The notes beneath the pieces are model-generated. The model searched no databases. It was not told the origin of the DNA and saw only the letters and a list, made by a program, of their open reading frames with translations. This document shows positions 8,036-17,448 of a DNA stretch of 64,000 nucleotides, piece after piece. Every line of letters starts with the position of its first letter. The first letter of the stretch is position 1. The position numbers and the translations under genes are program-made. The DNA comes from Microbulbifer sp. MI-G (GTDB lineage Bacteria; Pseudomonadota; Gammaproteobacteria; Pseudomonadales; Cellvibrionaceae), in the NCBI RefSeq assembly GCF_030440425.1, contig NZ_CP098023.1, positions 3,718,501 to 3,782,500 of the forward strand, written 5' to 3'.

Positions 8036-11000
8036 CTAGCGCTGGCCTCTAAACGCGGCAACAGGTAGCCAGCGGCGTAGATGCCCCGGCAGCACCAACA
8101 TCACCGGTGTCACCAACAGTGTGAGCAGCGTGGAAAAAGAGAGGCCATAGACAATGGCACTGGCAAGTTTGACCCAGAACGAGGCAATAACCCCATCGAC
8201 CACCACATTCCTGCCCACCATATCCACACTCACCCCCAGCGCCAATGGCAACAGCCCGAAAATGGTGGTGGCGGTGGTCAGAAATACCGGGCGCAGTCTC
8301 TGCGTTGCCGCTTTGAGCACAGCCTGAGTCGTGCTAAGTTGGGACTCCTGCTTGCGAACAAAATTGTAGGTATCAATTAGTACAATGTTGTTGTTTACGA
8401 CAATACCCGCAAGGGCAACGATCCCAACCCCAGTCATAATTACGCTGAAAGTACTCTGGGTAAGCAGAAGACCAAGCAGGACTCCAGTGGTGGACATAAT
8501 CACAGAGGACAGGATTAGCAGGGACTGGTAAAAGCTATTGAATTGCGTCACCAGCAAAATAAACATCAGAAACAACGCGAGCAGGAAAGCCACACCCAAA
8601 AACTGAAAAGAGGCATTCTGCTCCTCATCGGCGCCTCTGAACAACAACGCAATACCCGGGTCCACCGGATTGCGCTTCAACCATGCCCGGATTTCCTTCA
8701 CCTTGTCGTCCGGCAGCACACCCTCCTGTGCATCCGCCTTGACTTGCATACGGGTAATGCCATTAATCCGCTCAATGTTATCCACTCTGGGCATCGCTTC
8801 GGTGTGTACGAAACTGCTGACAGGTACTGTGCCACGTGCGGTATTTACTTTCAGGTCATCCAACGCGGCAAGTCCGCGGGCGCTCTGTGGATACCGAATG
8901 CGAATGTCCACTTCTTCATCCGTATCATCCGGGCGATATTCAGCCACACGAACGCCATTGGTTACCAGCTGCACTGCGCGTCCCACTTCAGTAAGATCGG
9001 CCCCATACAAAGCCGCTTTGGCGCGATCCACCCGCACCTCCCACTGAATACCTGGCACCGGGGCCGTACTCACGATATCTCTAAGACCATCGAATTCGTC
9101 CTCCATGGCCCGCTGCAGGCGCTGGGTTTCCAGCAGTAGTTTTTCATAATCCTGTCCGCGCAATTCCAGCACAATATCCTTACCGACCGGGGGCCCCCCT
9201 TCCATCACATTAGCGGTCACTTTGATTCCGGCAAAACTGGCGGTACGCGCGCGAATATCCGCAAAGATAGCGCTGCTGCGACGCTCGCGCGCCTCTGCAG
9301 GCAACAGCTCCACTAACAGGTTGGCAATCTGGTCCGGCGCCCGGTCCGTTTTGCCGGATATCCCCCCGGAGCCTATGGTCGTATGGGCAATACGCACCTC
9401 GGGTACAGCGAGTATCGCCTGTTCCACCTGTGCCACCAGCACTTTCTTTTCCGCCATGGATAAGTTGCCCTGAGCCCGAACCTCCACATTGCCGTATTGC
9501 TCCTCGGTCTCGGTAAAAAACTCGACCCCGGCTCCATAGCGGCCAAAGCCAATAAAAATCCCAACAAGTACCACAATGGTGACCGCAAAGGCGGTGGCAG
9601 GACGGCGCAGAATCAACATCAACAGGCGGGCATAGTGTCCCGTAATGCCCGCCAGGGCCGTAGGCTGTCCCTCCTCCAGTTGCCTCAGGTAACCCCGGGT
9701 GGGCGCGCTCAGATGACTCTTGCCAAACAGGGAGCCCAGCACTGGGGCGAAAAAGAGTGCGTATAAGAGAGAGCCGGCCAATACGGCGAAAACCGTGACC
9801 GGCAGATAGCGCATAAACTCCCCTACCACACCCGGCCAAAACATAATGGGCAGAAATGCGGCGAGCGTTGTTGCAGTGGAAGCGACTACCGGCCAGAACA
9901 TACGGGTTGCCGAGGCGATATAGGCGCTGCGCGCGCTCAAACCCTCGGCCATCTTGCGATCGGCAAATTCGGTGATCACGATGGAACCGTCGATCAGCAT
10001 CCCCAGTGCCAGCAACATACCGAACATCACCATAAAATTGAAGGAATAGCCCAACAACCAAGTGACAATAGCGCCAAATAACAGCGAGAAAGGCACGCCC
10101 AATCCCACCAATATCCCCGAGCGAAAACCCAGTGCAGCAACCACAATAATCATTACCAACAGCATAGCGGTGAGAATATTGCCCTGCATTTCGCTGACCA
10201 TATCCCGCGCGAAATTGGATTGGTCAAATACAAATTTCACCTCCATGTCCCGGGGCAATGCTCCCATCTCTTCCAGTACAACCTCCCTGACCCGGTCCGT
10301 CACATCGACAGAGCTGGCATCACTGCGCTTCTTGACATTGATAGCAAGGCCGGGGACGCCATTGATACTGGTATAACTGGCCGCATCCTTAAAAGTACGC
10401 CGGATGTCGGTAACATTCCCCAGAGTTACCACGCCATCTCGAGAGGTTTTTAAGGGGATGTCATAGACATCCCGCGCGGTTTCGATAAGCCCCGGAACCT
10501 TTACAGAAAAGCGGCCGCGCTCTGTATCCAGCTCACCGGCGGGAATCATCAGATTATTGCCCAGCACCGCATTGATCAGTTCGGCGCTGGTCACCTGGTA
10601 GTGTTCCAAACGCACGGGGTCAATAGTGATCTCGACTACCTCTTCGCGATTACCGTGCAGATCCGCACTCAATACATCGCTGATATTTTCGATCTTGCGC
10701 TTCAACCGCTGGGCACTACTCAACAAGGTGCGCTCACTGAGCTTCTCCCCGGAAAGGGTAACCACGATTGTGGGGAATGGCTGTGCCGAGACCTCTTCAA
10801 CTGTCGGTTCCTCAGCATCCCGAGGCAATTCCGCTCTGGCCCTCTCCACCGCATTGCGAATATCGTCAACCGCATCATCCACATTGATTGCAGAGTCGAA
10901 CTCCACCACAATATATGCGAGTGATTCGCTGGCAACCGCTATCACTTCCACAACACCCTCAACCGCCCGTATCTCCTGCTCCAGCGGGCGCACCAGCAAT

Positions 11001-11182
11001 CGCACACCATCCTCGGGGGAAATCCCCTCATGGGTGACCTGCACTATCACAAAGGGAGGGTTGACTTCGGGGCTGGATTCAATCGTCATCGCGCTGCGCG
11101 CCACCAACCCAATCAGAATAATCAGCAACATCAGACTGAGCGTACTGCGATTTCGCTCAATCCCGTTTTTCAGTATCTTCAC
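8036..11182 (-). CDS. RND efflux permease (HAE1/AcrB superfamily)
   Basis: 1048-aa inner-membrane proton-driven exporter. TM1 lies near residues 13-30, followed by a large periplasmic domain (SSPEVNPPFVIVQV, PLEQEIRAVEGV), a first block of membrane helices from about 335, a second periplasmic domain, and a final helix block ending near 1030. In TM4 the AcrB Asp-Asp pair is reduced to one Asp (LIDGS, Asp398), and the TM10 lysine region reads VVNNNIV. Proton coupling may therefore differ from AcrB, as in other divergent RND pumps. The GTG start overlaps the stop of the upstream adaptor gene by four bases (GTGA), showing translational coupling. No outer-membrane channel gene is adjacent. Substrate unknown. 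Confidence 0.9.
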   Translation of the reverse strand: MKILKNGIERNRSTLSLMLLIILIGLVARSAMTIESSPEVNPPFVIVQVTHEGISPEDGVRLLVRPLEQEIRAVEGVVEVIAVASESLAYIVVEFDSAINVDDAVDDIRNAVERARAELPRDAEEPTVEEVSAQPFPTIVVTLSGEKLSERTLLSSAQRLKRKIENISDVLSADLHGNREEVVEITIDPVRLEHYQVTSAELINAVLGNNLMIPAGELDTERGRFSVKVPGLIETARDVYDIPLKTSRDGVVTLGNVTDIRRTFKDAASYTSINGVPGLAINVKKRSDASSVDVTDRVREVVLEEMGALPRDMEVKFVFDQSNFARDMVSEMQGNILTAMLLVMIIVVAALGFRSGILVGLGVPFSLLFGAIVTWLLGYSFNFMVMFGMLLALGMLIDGSIVITEFADRKMAEGLSARSAYIASATRMFWPVVASTATTLAAFLPIMFWPGVVGEFMRYLPVTVFAVLAGSLLYALFFAPVLGSLFGKSHLSAPTRGYLRQLEEGQPTALAGITGHYARLLMLILRRPATAFAVTIVVLVGIFIGFGRYGAGVEFFTETEEQYGNVEVRAQGNLSMAEKKVLVAQVEQAILAVPEVRIAHTTIGSGGISGKTDRAPDQIANLLVELLPAEARERRSSAIFADIRARTASFAGIKVTANVMEGGPPVGKDIVLELRGQDYEKLLLETQRLQRAMEDEFDGLRDIVSTAPVPGIQWEVRVDRAKAALYGADLTEVGRAVQLVTNGVRVAEYRPDDTDEEVDIRIRYPQSARGLAALDDLKVNTARGTVPVSSFVHTEAMPRVDNIERINGITRMQVKADAQEGVLPDDKVKEIRAWLKRNPVDPGIALLFRGADEEQNASFQFLGVAFLLALFLMFILLVTQFNSFYQSLLILSSVIMSTTGVLLGLLLTQSTFSVIMTGVGIVALAGIVVNNNIVLIDTYNFVRKQESQLSTTQAVLKAATQRLRPVFLTTATTIFGLLPLALGVSVDMVGRNVVVDGVIASFWVKLASAIVYGLSFSTLLTLLVTPVMLVLPGHLRRWLPVAAFRGQR

Positions 11183-12381
11183 CGCTGGTTACCCCTCTCG
11201 GCGGGGTGCTGCTCAGCGGTTGGCATCAAGACTGGCCCCAGTGGGATATCATCGGGCCGGGAGGCACTGTCGACATCCTGCTCGGGTGCAATCATTTCCA
11301 CCTGGACAAGATCGCCGGTGCTGACATATTCCTGGCCAACGGTGATCAGGGTGGCTTGATGTGGCAGGCCACCGACCCAAACGCTCCCATCCTCATCGCC
11401 TACAAGGGTGACTTTGACAAATTCCACACGATCATCGGCATCGAGAATACGCACGCCCAGTTCGCCGCGATCATCCAGCGTCAACAGGGAGGCGTTAATG
11501 CGATGCGCCATGATCTCACCCGTGGGCAGTGCCAAACGCCCGCTCAACCCACCGCGCAACTTATTGCCGGGGTTGTGTACCGCCACCTCGACCCGGTAGG
11601 CACGCGTGATTTCCTGAGCCTGTTGGCTGATATAACGCAGTGTGCCCTGCACCGGAATACCCCCCTGCAATTGTGCGCTGGCAGAGCCACCAGGAATCAG
11701 GTTACCCACCTGGTTTTCCGCCACCTCACCGACCACCAGTATCGGGTCCAGATCCAGCACGGTTGCACAGGTTTCACCGCGGCGAATAAAATCCCCCAAC
11801 TCCACCGCTCGACTGTTCACCACCCCGTCAAATGGCGCACGGATCTTAAGGTCATCCACCGACACTTTCGCCCGAACGTAATCTCGTTTGGCAAGGGCCA
11901 GGGCAACCTGCTGCTGGGCCATGGCCGCCTCAGCCAGCAAACCTTGCTTTTTCAGATTCAGGGCACCGGCGTAATCCAGTTCAGCCTTGCGCTGTGCCGC
12001 CTCGGCAAGAGCGAGTTGCTCCTGGCGGTCCTCCGCCCCAATCTCACAAATCACTTCCCCCCGCTGTACAATGCTTCCCTCCGCCACCGGAAGACGGGTA
12101 ATCACCCCATCCAACTCCGCGCGCAGACGCACACTGCGGTTGGCTTCGGTATAACCATTGACCAATACCTGCGTAATAAAAGACCGGGCGCGGATTTGCC
12201 GGGCCTGAACCCGCTGGGAAGCCCCGGGCCTGGTCATTGTTGCCTCACCGGCCTCGCCCCCGGTGCCCTGATTGTCCGGAAGCAATACACCGCTCAATAG
12301 CCAGGCGGCAGCCAAAAGGGTGACAAGCGCTGCCACCCGATGGTTGTGGTTGGACCAGATGGACGCCAGTGAACTTATCAT
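11179..12381 (-). CDS. RND periplasmic adaptor (membrane fusion protein)
   Basis: 400-aa HlyD/AcrA-type adaptor linking the RND permease to an outer-membrane channel. One N-terminal membrane anchor (about 15-33, AALVTLLAAAWLLSGVLL) is followed by a lipoyl half-motif (ELDGVITRLPVAEGSIVQRGE), a helical hairpin (about 118-165, AEAAQRKAELDYAGAL), a second lipoyl half (LKIRAPFDGVVNSRAVELGDFIRRGE) and beta-barrel domains. AGG about 9 bases upstream supports the ATG. It is first gene of the operon with the permease. Confidence 0.9.
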   Translation of the reverse strand: MISSLASIWSNHNHRVAALVTLLAAAWLLSGVLLPDNQGTGGEAGEATMTRPGASQRVQARQIRARSFITQVLVNGYTEANRSVRLRAELDGVITRLPVAEGSIVQRGEVICEIGAEDRQEQLALAEAAQRKAELDYAGALNLKKQGLLAEAAMAQQQVALALAKRDYVRAKVSVDDLKIRAPFDGVVNSRAVELGDFIRRGETCATVLDLDPILVVGEVAENQVGNLIPGGSASAQLQGGIPVQGTLRYISQQAQEITRAYRVEVAVHNPGNKLRGGLSGRLALPTGEIMAHRINASLLTLDDRGELGVRILDADDRVEFVKVTLVGDEDGSVWVGGLPHQATLITVGQEYVSTGDLVQVEMIAPEQDVDSASRPDDIPLGPVLMPTAEQHPAERGNQR

Positions 12382-12753
12382 TCAAAAAACCTGTTGAGAA
12401 AAACGAAGCGATCAGTGTAAGAATGGAAACCGCGCTTAATCACGCTGATCATCGCAGCATCCTGCACTGGTCAAATTTTACATAGTGAAAACTGATTCCA
12501 AAAATAAATTCTCAACGCAGAGTGCGTGCCCTGTCGGCGGACCCAGCGGCACATCTGCGCTACAAGCGCACTTTTTCACGATTGTTTGAGAGATTCATAC
12601 GGCGGGTTCAGGAACCCGCCATCGGCAGGGATATCCATCGACTCGGCTGGTTTGCGCAAAACCCTCAGCGCCGCCGCCCTACAGCGCGCCAGAATAGTAC
12701 CGGTGGAGAGGGCCGGCGGCCAGACCCCAGGCAGAACAGTCGCTTGGGCCGGG
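12382..12753. other. Intergenic region with hairpins upstream of the RND operon
   Basis: 372 bases that hold the RND operon promoter and the 3' end of the upstream cyclic-nucleotide-domain gene. Two clear dyads are present: GGCGGGTT/AACCCGCC (12601-12608 and 12613-12620), and TGCGCT/AGCGCA (12556-12570) followed by CTTTTT on the plus strand. The first is a plausible transcript end for the minus-strand gene but lacks a U-run. No gene seen. Confidence 0.45.
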
Positions 12754-13464
12754 TCAAGAGAGCATCGATTCCAGAAAATCCTGCATATCCGACTCACCAT
12801 CTACCAACTCGCCGGAACCAAACTCCGCATTCCAGTCCAGCAGAATGCGCGCCAACCCACGGGCCTGTTCCGACAGTGCCAGCAATTCCTCCCGGCAGCG
12901 CTTGGGACCCGTGTAGAGTTTAATTTTGCGGTGGCTGTCGGCCAGCTGATGACCCGGGTACTTCGAGCGATAGACTTCCAGTTTCCAGCGTAATGAGTGA
13001 ACCATATTGCGGTAAAAAATCAGTTTTGCCGGCAACTGCAACAGAGAGAGGTCATCCAGATCACTAAACAGCGTGCAATCCAGGCCCAGTACCTGGGTGT
13101 CGCGGCTGTGACGCGAAGCGAGCACGTTGGCGCTGCGGGGTTCCGATAGCAGCATGGACAGATCGCCAAACAATTCTCCCGGGCGAATCACCGCCAGGAG
13201 GCGCTCAGCAGCCATTTCCGTCATTTCGCCGGCGGTATCCACATGCACTTGCAACTCGCCCCGCAGCAAGAAATAAAGCCACTGATCCACCTCTCCGGCA
13301 CGGAGCAATTGCTCTCCCGGCTGTAAACTGACCAATCGGGAGCGCTTGAGCAAAACAGTGTACTGCCACTCACTGGAAGCGCGGATATCACGAAACAGAT
13401 GAATAGTGTTGAGCAACCGATCCACGGCATCCCGTGGGTAATCGATCAGAGGTTTGATTTCCAT
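12754..13464 (-). CDS. Cyclic-nucleotide-binding domain protein, no recognised output domain
   Basis: 236 aa. Residues about 45-150 match the CRP/cNMP fold: LQPGEQLLRAGEVDQWLYFLLRGELQVH, then PGELFGDLSMLLSEPRSANVLASR, the phosphate-binding cassette with its Arg. The cassette reads FGD where the usual pattern is FGE. The C-terminal 85 residues hold no helix-turn-helix and no enzyme motif that I recognise (YRSKYPGHQLADSHRKIKLYTG and an acidic tail ELVDGESDMQDF). It may be a cAMP/cGMP sensor acting through protein contacts, or a degenerate family member. The ribosome-binding site is weak. It stands alone between the RND operon and a divergent TonB-domain gene. Confidence 0.75.
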   Translation of the reverse strand: MEIKPLIDYPRDAVDRLLNTIHLFRDIRASSEWQYTVLLKRSRLVSLQPGEQLLRAGEVDQWLYFLLRGELQVHVDTAGEMTEMAAERLLAVIRPGELFGDLSMLLSEPRSANVLASRHSRDTQVLGLDCTLFSDLDDLSLLQLPAKLIFYRNMVHSLRWKLEVYRSKYPGHQLADSHRKIKLYTGPKRCREELLALSEQARGLARILLDWNAEFGSGELVDGESDMQDFLESMLS

Positions 13465-13804
13465 GTGTGCTACAAATTAGTGAAAACGATTCCGTTTTTT
13501 GGAAAGTGCGGTTGAAGCCACTTTATAAAACCGAATTCTATACGATATTGATCCGCCACACCCAACTTCAGAAGTGACGATCATTTCCAGCACCCACTTT
13601 CGGTACCAGACAAAAAGACATTGCAGCCATTTCGGACTTGAACTCCATCACAGTTGCAGTAGAGTTAGAAAAAACGGAGAGCACACTGTGCTCACTCACG
13701 CTTGAACCGCGCACTGTGTTACTCGGCTCTTGCACTTCTGGGAGGGACCCCAAATTCTTATTTGCCGGAACTTTTGCCTCCGGACTTCCAGGCGCTGTGG
13801 AACA
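13465..13804. other. Divergent promoter region
   Basis: 340 bases between the cNMP-domain gene and the TonB-fusion gene. In-frame codons upstream of 13805 are open back to 13730 but contain no signal peptide and no ribosome-binding site, so they are treated as untranslated. No further signal recognised. Confidence 0.4.
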
Positions 13805-15028
13805 ATGAAACCGATAAAAACTGTCGTCTCACTCTTGCTAATCACCGTCACGGTATCCGCCAAAGCGGTACCGCTGCTGAACGGTCTTGCAGTCGAAAAA
13901 CAATTCAACAAGGATCTCTATATCGCCGCCGTTTATTCGGAAACTCTCACAGATGAAACGGCCATCCTGCTCGACAGCAACGCACCGCGCCGGCTGGAAG
14001 TACGCATCATCGCCAGCAGCCTGCCCGCGCGCCGCTTTCGCAATCAGTGGATGGAGGGGATCGCCATCAATAACCGCAGCGATACCCTGAGCAGCCAGTC
14101 AGAATCCATGCTGACTTTCGCCAACCTGTTCAAAGGCCGCTTTTTACGTGGCGACCGCCTGGCAATTGAGTTTGCCGCTGACACCGGCGTCACCAGAGTT
14201 GTACTGAACGGCATTACCCTCGGGGAAATCGGCGATCCGGATTTCTATAATACCCTTTTGCTGGCCTGGATTGGCCCGGTTCCTCCATCTACCGGCTTTC
14301 GCGATGGGCTGCTCTCCGCGGGCAACGTGGCAAGCAGCCTGCTCACCACTTACGAAGCGCTCGAACCCAGCAGCGAACGCATTGCAGAACTTCAACTGAG
14401 GCAAATCAGCGTGGAGGAGACCCTGGCAGCGCAGACCCCGGTGGCTGAAGAAATCCTGCCCAAACCGACCTTGGAGGTGGCTGATCTTCCCCCTCCCACC
14501 CTGGCCCTGGCGCCAAACCCTACATCGACCACGCCAAACCCTGCATCGGATACGCCAAACCCTGCCTCAGCCACGACAAGCCCTGCCACGGACAATGCAA
14601 GCGTCGAGCCCGTTGAAGCCGCAGCCGTGGAACTGGCCCAGGGGACACCGGCCACTGAAACGCCCGCGGCGTACAGGGAAGAAGTTGTAGAGGATATGGA
14701 AGAAGAGGAGGCGCCGCTGACAGCCGATCTGATCCTCGCCCGCCAGATATACCATTCCGCACTGCTACGCCACACTTTCCGCCACATTCGCTACCCCAAG
14801 CGTGCCCAGGAACGGGGCCATGAGGGCAGCGTACGCCTCAATGTGGTGATTAACACCCGGGGGGAAGTGCAGGAAATCCTGGCAGTGCAGGAATCCCGCT
14901 ATTCCAGTCTCAACCGTGAGGCAATCGCTGCCGTTGAGCGGGCCGGTCCCTATCCTGCGGTGCCTGCACAACTGGGGTCAGACAGCTTCAGCTTCACAGT
15001 GCCAATTACTTTTGACATCCCCGATTGA
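13805..15028 (+). CDS. Secreted chalcone-isomerase-like domain fused to a TonB C-terminal domain
   Basis: 407-aa exported protein. Signal peptide about 1-21 (MKPIKTVVSLLLITVTVSAKA). Residues about 22-185 (LLNGLAVEKQFNKDLYIAAVYSE, LRGDRLAIEFAADTGVTRVVLNGITLGEI, FYNTLLLAWIGPVPPS) resemble the bacterial chalcone-isomerase-like domain. A Pro/Thr/Ala linker with TPNPAS repeats and an acidic patch (EEVVEDMEEEEA) follows. The last 85 residues are a TonB_C domain (FRHIRYPKRAQERGHEGSVRLNVVIN ... YPAVPAQLGSDSFSFTVPITFDI). It lacks the N-terminal membrane anchor of a classical TonB and has a cleavable signal instead. Start chosen for the signal peptide; ribosome-binding site weak. A strong terminator follows, so it is a single-gene unit. 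Function unknown. Confidence 0.75.
   Translation: MKPIKTVVSLLLITVTVSAKAVPLLNGLAVEKQFNKDLYIAAVYSETLTDETAILLDSNAPRRLEVRIIASSLPARRFRNQWMEGIAINNRSDTLSSQSESMLTFANLFKGRFLRGDRLAIEFAADTGVTRVVLNGITLGEIGDPDFYNTLLLAWIGPVPPSTGFRDGLLSAGNVASSLLTTYEALEPSSERIAELQLRQISVEETLAAQTPVAEEILPKPTLEVADLPPPTLALAPNPTSTTPNPASDTPNPASATTSPATDNASVEPVEAAAVELAQGTPATETPAAYREEVVEDMEEEEAPLTADLILARQIYHSALLRHTFRHIRYPKRAQERGHEGSVRLNVVINTRGEVQEILAVQESRYSSLNREAIAAVERAGPYPAVPAQLGSDSFSFTVPITFDIPD
14510..14586 (+). repeat. 21-bp in-frame tandem repeat in the TonB-fusion linker
   Basis: Three copies of a 21-base unit (14510-14530, 14531-14551, 14552-14572) plus a degenerate fourth encode the heptads PNPTSTx/TPNPAS. The period is a multiple of three, so copy-number change would alter linker length without a frameshift. 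Confidence 0.75.
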
Positions 15029-15041
15029 TCCAGCCCTGTGT

Positions 15042-15070
15042 AAAAGGCCCCGTCCGGCGGGGCTTTTTCT
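15042..15070 (+). terminator. Rho-independent terminator
   Basis: Stem GCCCCG (15047-15052) and CGGGGC (15058-15063) with a 5-base loop, followed by TTTTTC, starting 18 bases after the stop of the TonB-fusion gene. Confidence 0.9.
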
Positions 15071-15194
15071 TTGGCCACACCATCTGTCGCGATCTCACCA
15101 CACTTAGCCGCAGTTCCCTTGCCCCCTGATGGCGCCGACTTCTACCATGTGGATGTCGTTTGACTACCTTGAATTGAGCCAAACAGAGCCACTA

Positions 15195-17264
15195 ATGAAA
15201 AAACTACTATTACCAGTTGCTATCCTTGGCATACTCACCAGCCCCTCGTTAACCCTGACTGCGCTGGCCCACAATCACCCGGACCCCACCCACAGCAAGG
15301 TCGCCCCTGAGCAGGAGAGGCCCTCTTCCGGTATTGATCTCACCGCACTGGATACCACTGTGCGTCCGCAGGATGATTTCTTTTCCTATGTAAACGGCAC
15401 CTGGCTGAAGAACACCGAGATTCCTGCGGACAAATCCCGCTGGGGCGGATTCTCGATCCTGCGGGACCAGAGCACCGAGCAGGTGAAAGCACTGATTATG
15501 CAAGCGGGCCAAAACACCGGCAGCGACGGCGATAAACAGGTCGGTGACCTCTACAACAGCTTTATGAATGAAAAGCTGATCGAGAAGAAAGGTCTGTCTG
15601 CTGTGTCTGGTGAACTGGCCAAAGTCGATGCTATCAAGTCCCGCAAAGATCTGACGGACTTTTTCGCTTATGCCGATATCGCCGGCTACAACGTGCCTTT
15701 TGGCGGCACTATCTACCAAGACCTGAAACAGGTCGAAAACTACATCCCCTTCCTCTGGCAGGCGGGCCTGGGGCTGCCGGACCGCGATTACTATTTCGAG
15801 GATAGCGAGAAGAGTCGGAAACTGCGCAGAGCCTATAAAGAGTATCTGGTACAAATCCAGGAGTTAGCGGGGCTCAAGAATGCCAAAGCCTTCTCCGACA
15901 GGATCTTCAATTTGGAAGAGCACCTGGCTGAACACCAGCGCAGCCGACTGGACAATCGCGACCCTGAGAAATATTACAACAAGAAATCCGTGACGGAGCT
16001 GAAAAAACTGATGCCTGCGGTGGACTGGGACAGTTACCTGGCCAAGGCCAGGCTGGCCAAAGCCGAGAGTTTTATCGTCGGCCAGCCCGAGTACCTGGAA
16101 GCGGCGAACGCGATGATTGCCGATACCGATATGGCGACCTGGAAACGCTATCTGAAGGTCAGGGTCCTGTCCGCGATGGCACCCTACATGCACAGTGCAC
16201 TGGTGCAGGCCCACTTCGATTTCTACAGCACTGCCATTCGCGGTGTCAAGCAGATGGAGCCACGCTGGAAGCGCGGCGTACAGTTTGTCAATGGTGCAGT
16301 GGGCGAACTGGTCGGCAAGCGCTATGTCGAGAAGCATTTCCCACCGGAAGCCAAGGCGCGCATGATCGTTCTGGTGGATAATCTCAAGGATGCGTATCGC
16401 GAGTCCATCCAGTCCCTTGAGTGGATGGGAGAGGATACCCGCAAGCAGGCGCTGGCCAAGCTGGAAAATTTCACCACTAAAATTGGCTACCCGGACAAGT
16501 GGCGCGATTATTCCGCCCTTCAGGTGGATGCGAATAACCTGGTAGGTAATGTGCTGGCCGCCAATCTGTTTGAGGCCAGCCATGAACGCAATAAACTCGG
16601 CAAACCCATTGATCGCAGCGCCTGGGGCATGAGCCCGCAGACCGTTAACGCCTACTACAACCCGACGATGAATGAGATCGTCTTCCCCGCTGCGATTCTG
16701 CAGCCGCCCTTCTTTAACGTACATGCGGACGACGCGGTGAACTACGGTGGTATCGGTGGCGTCATCGGCCATGAAATTGGTCATGGCTTCGACGACAAGG
16801 GCAGCAAGTTCGATGGCAAGGGCTACCTGAATAATTGGTGGACCGATTCCGACCGCAGCAACTTTGAAGGCCTCACCAGCAAACTGGTCTCCCAGTACAA
16901 CGCTTTTGAACCGCTGGAAGGCGAGCACATCAACGGCGAGCTGACCCTGGGTGAGAATATCGGCGACCTGTCCGGCCTGGGCATTGCGTACAAAGCGTAT
17001 AAAATGTCTCTCAATGGCGAAGAGGCCCCGGTGATTGACGGCTTTACTGGCGATCAGCGCGTTTTTATGGGCTGGGCTCAGGTCTGGCGCAGCAAGATGC
17101 GTGACAAGGCGCTTAGCAGCCGTATGAAGACGGATACTCACTCCCCCGCCAAGTACCGGGTACAGGGTGTACTGCCCAATATCGAAGCGTTTTACGAAGC
17201 TTTCGATGTGAAAGCGGGCGACGGCATGTACCTGCCCGAGGAAGAGCGGGTAAAAATCTGGTAA
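15195..17264 (+). CDS. pepO: M13-family zinc endopeptidase (PepO/neprilysin type)
   Basis: 689-aa exported metalloendopeptidase that cleaves peptides. Signal peptide about 1-25 (MKKLLLPVAILGILTSPSLTLTALA). The M13 N-terminal domain begins VRPQDDFFSYVNGTWLKNTEIP. The catalytic domain has NAYYNPTMNEIVFPAAILQPPFF, zinc motif HEIGH (526-530) with following GFDDKGSKFD, and GENIGDLSG supplying the third zinc ligand Glu. It ends RVKIW, the usual family terminus without the eukaryotic CxxW. The ATG at 15195 is chosen over an in-frame ATG at 15129 because it starts the signal peptide. No obvious operon partner; a terminator follows. Confidence 0.93.
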   Translation: MKKLLLPVAILGILTSPSLTLTALAHNHPDPTHSKVAPEQERPSSGIDLTALDTTVRPQDDFFSYVNGTWLKNTEIPADKSRWGGFSILRDQSTEQVKALIMQAGQNTGSDGDKQVGDLYNSFMNEKLIEKKGLSAVSGELAKVDAIKSRKDLTDFFAYADIAGYNVPFGGTIYQDLKQVENYIPFLWQAGLGLPDRDYYFEDSEKSRKLRRAYKEYLVQIQELAGLKNAKAFSDRIFNLEEHLAEHQRSRLDNRDPEKYYNKKSVTELKKLMPAVDWDSYLAKARLAKAESFIVGQPEYLEAANAMIADTDMATWKRYLKVRVLSAMAPYMHSALVQAHFDFYSTAIRGVKQMEPRWKRGVQFVNGAVGELVGKRYVEKHFPPEAKARMIVLVDNLKDAYRESIQSLEWMGEDTRKQALAKLENFTTKIGYPDKWRDYSALQVDANNLVGNVLAANLFEASHERNKLGKPIDRSAWGMSPQTVNAYYNPTMNEIVFPAAILQPPFFNVHADDAVNYGGIGGVIGHEIGHGFDDKGSKFDGKGYLNNWWTDSDRSNFEGLTSKLVSQYNAFEPLEGEHINGELTLGENIGDLSGLGIAYKAYKMSLNGEEAPVIDGFTGDQRVFMGWAQVWRSKMRDKALSSRMKTDTHSPAKYRVQGVLPNIEAFYEAFDVKAGDGMYLPEEERVKIW

Positions 17265-17271
17265 CAGGATG

Positions 17272-17305
17272 AAAACCGGCGGCCCCCGGCTGCCGGTTTC
17301 CTTTC
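17272..17305 (+). terminator. Rho-independent terminator after pepO
   Basis: Stem AAACCGGC (17273-17280) and GCCGGTTT (17292-17299) with an 11-base GC-rich loop, followed by a pyrimidine-rich CCTTTCTCCCT. It starts 8 bases after the pepO stop. Confidence 0.75.
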
Positions 17306-17448
17306 TCCCTGCAACTTGTCCCGCCGCCAGCCCCGCTCCCCAATGTGTGTATATCATTCGCCCCCTGTTTTCTTGCCACGACAGGCTGGACAACTTGTAG
17401 CCGCGATGGCGTAACATAGGTGCGGTGCCTTTAGGAGAGAGAATAATT

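Noticed and set aside
14510..14586. Short regular repeats as a CRISPR-like array
   Set aside because: The units are contiguous without spacers and in frame with a protein linker.
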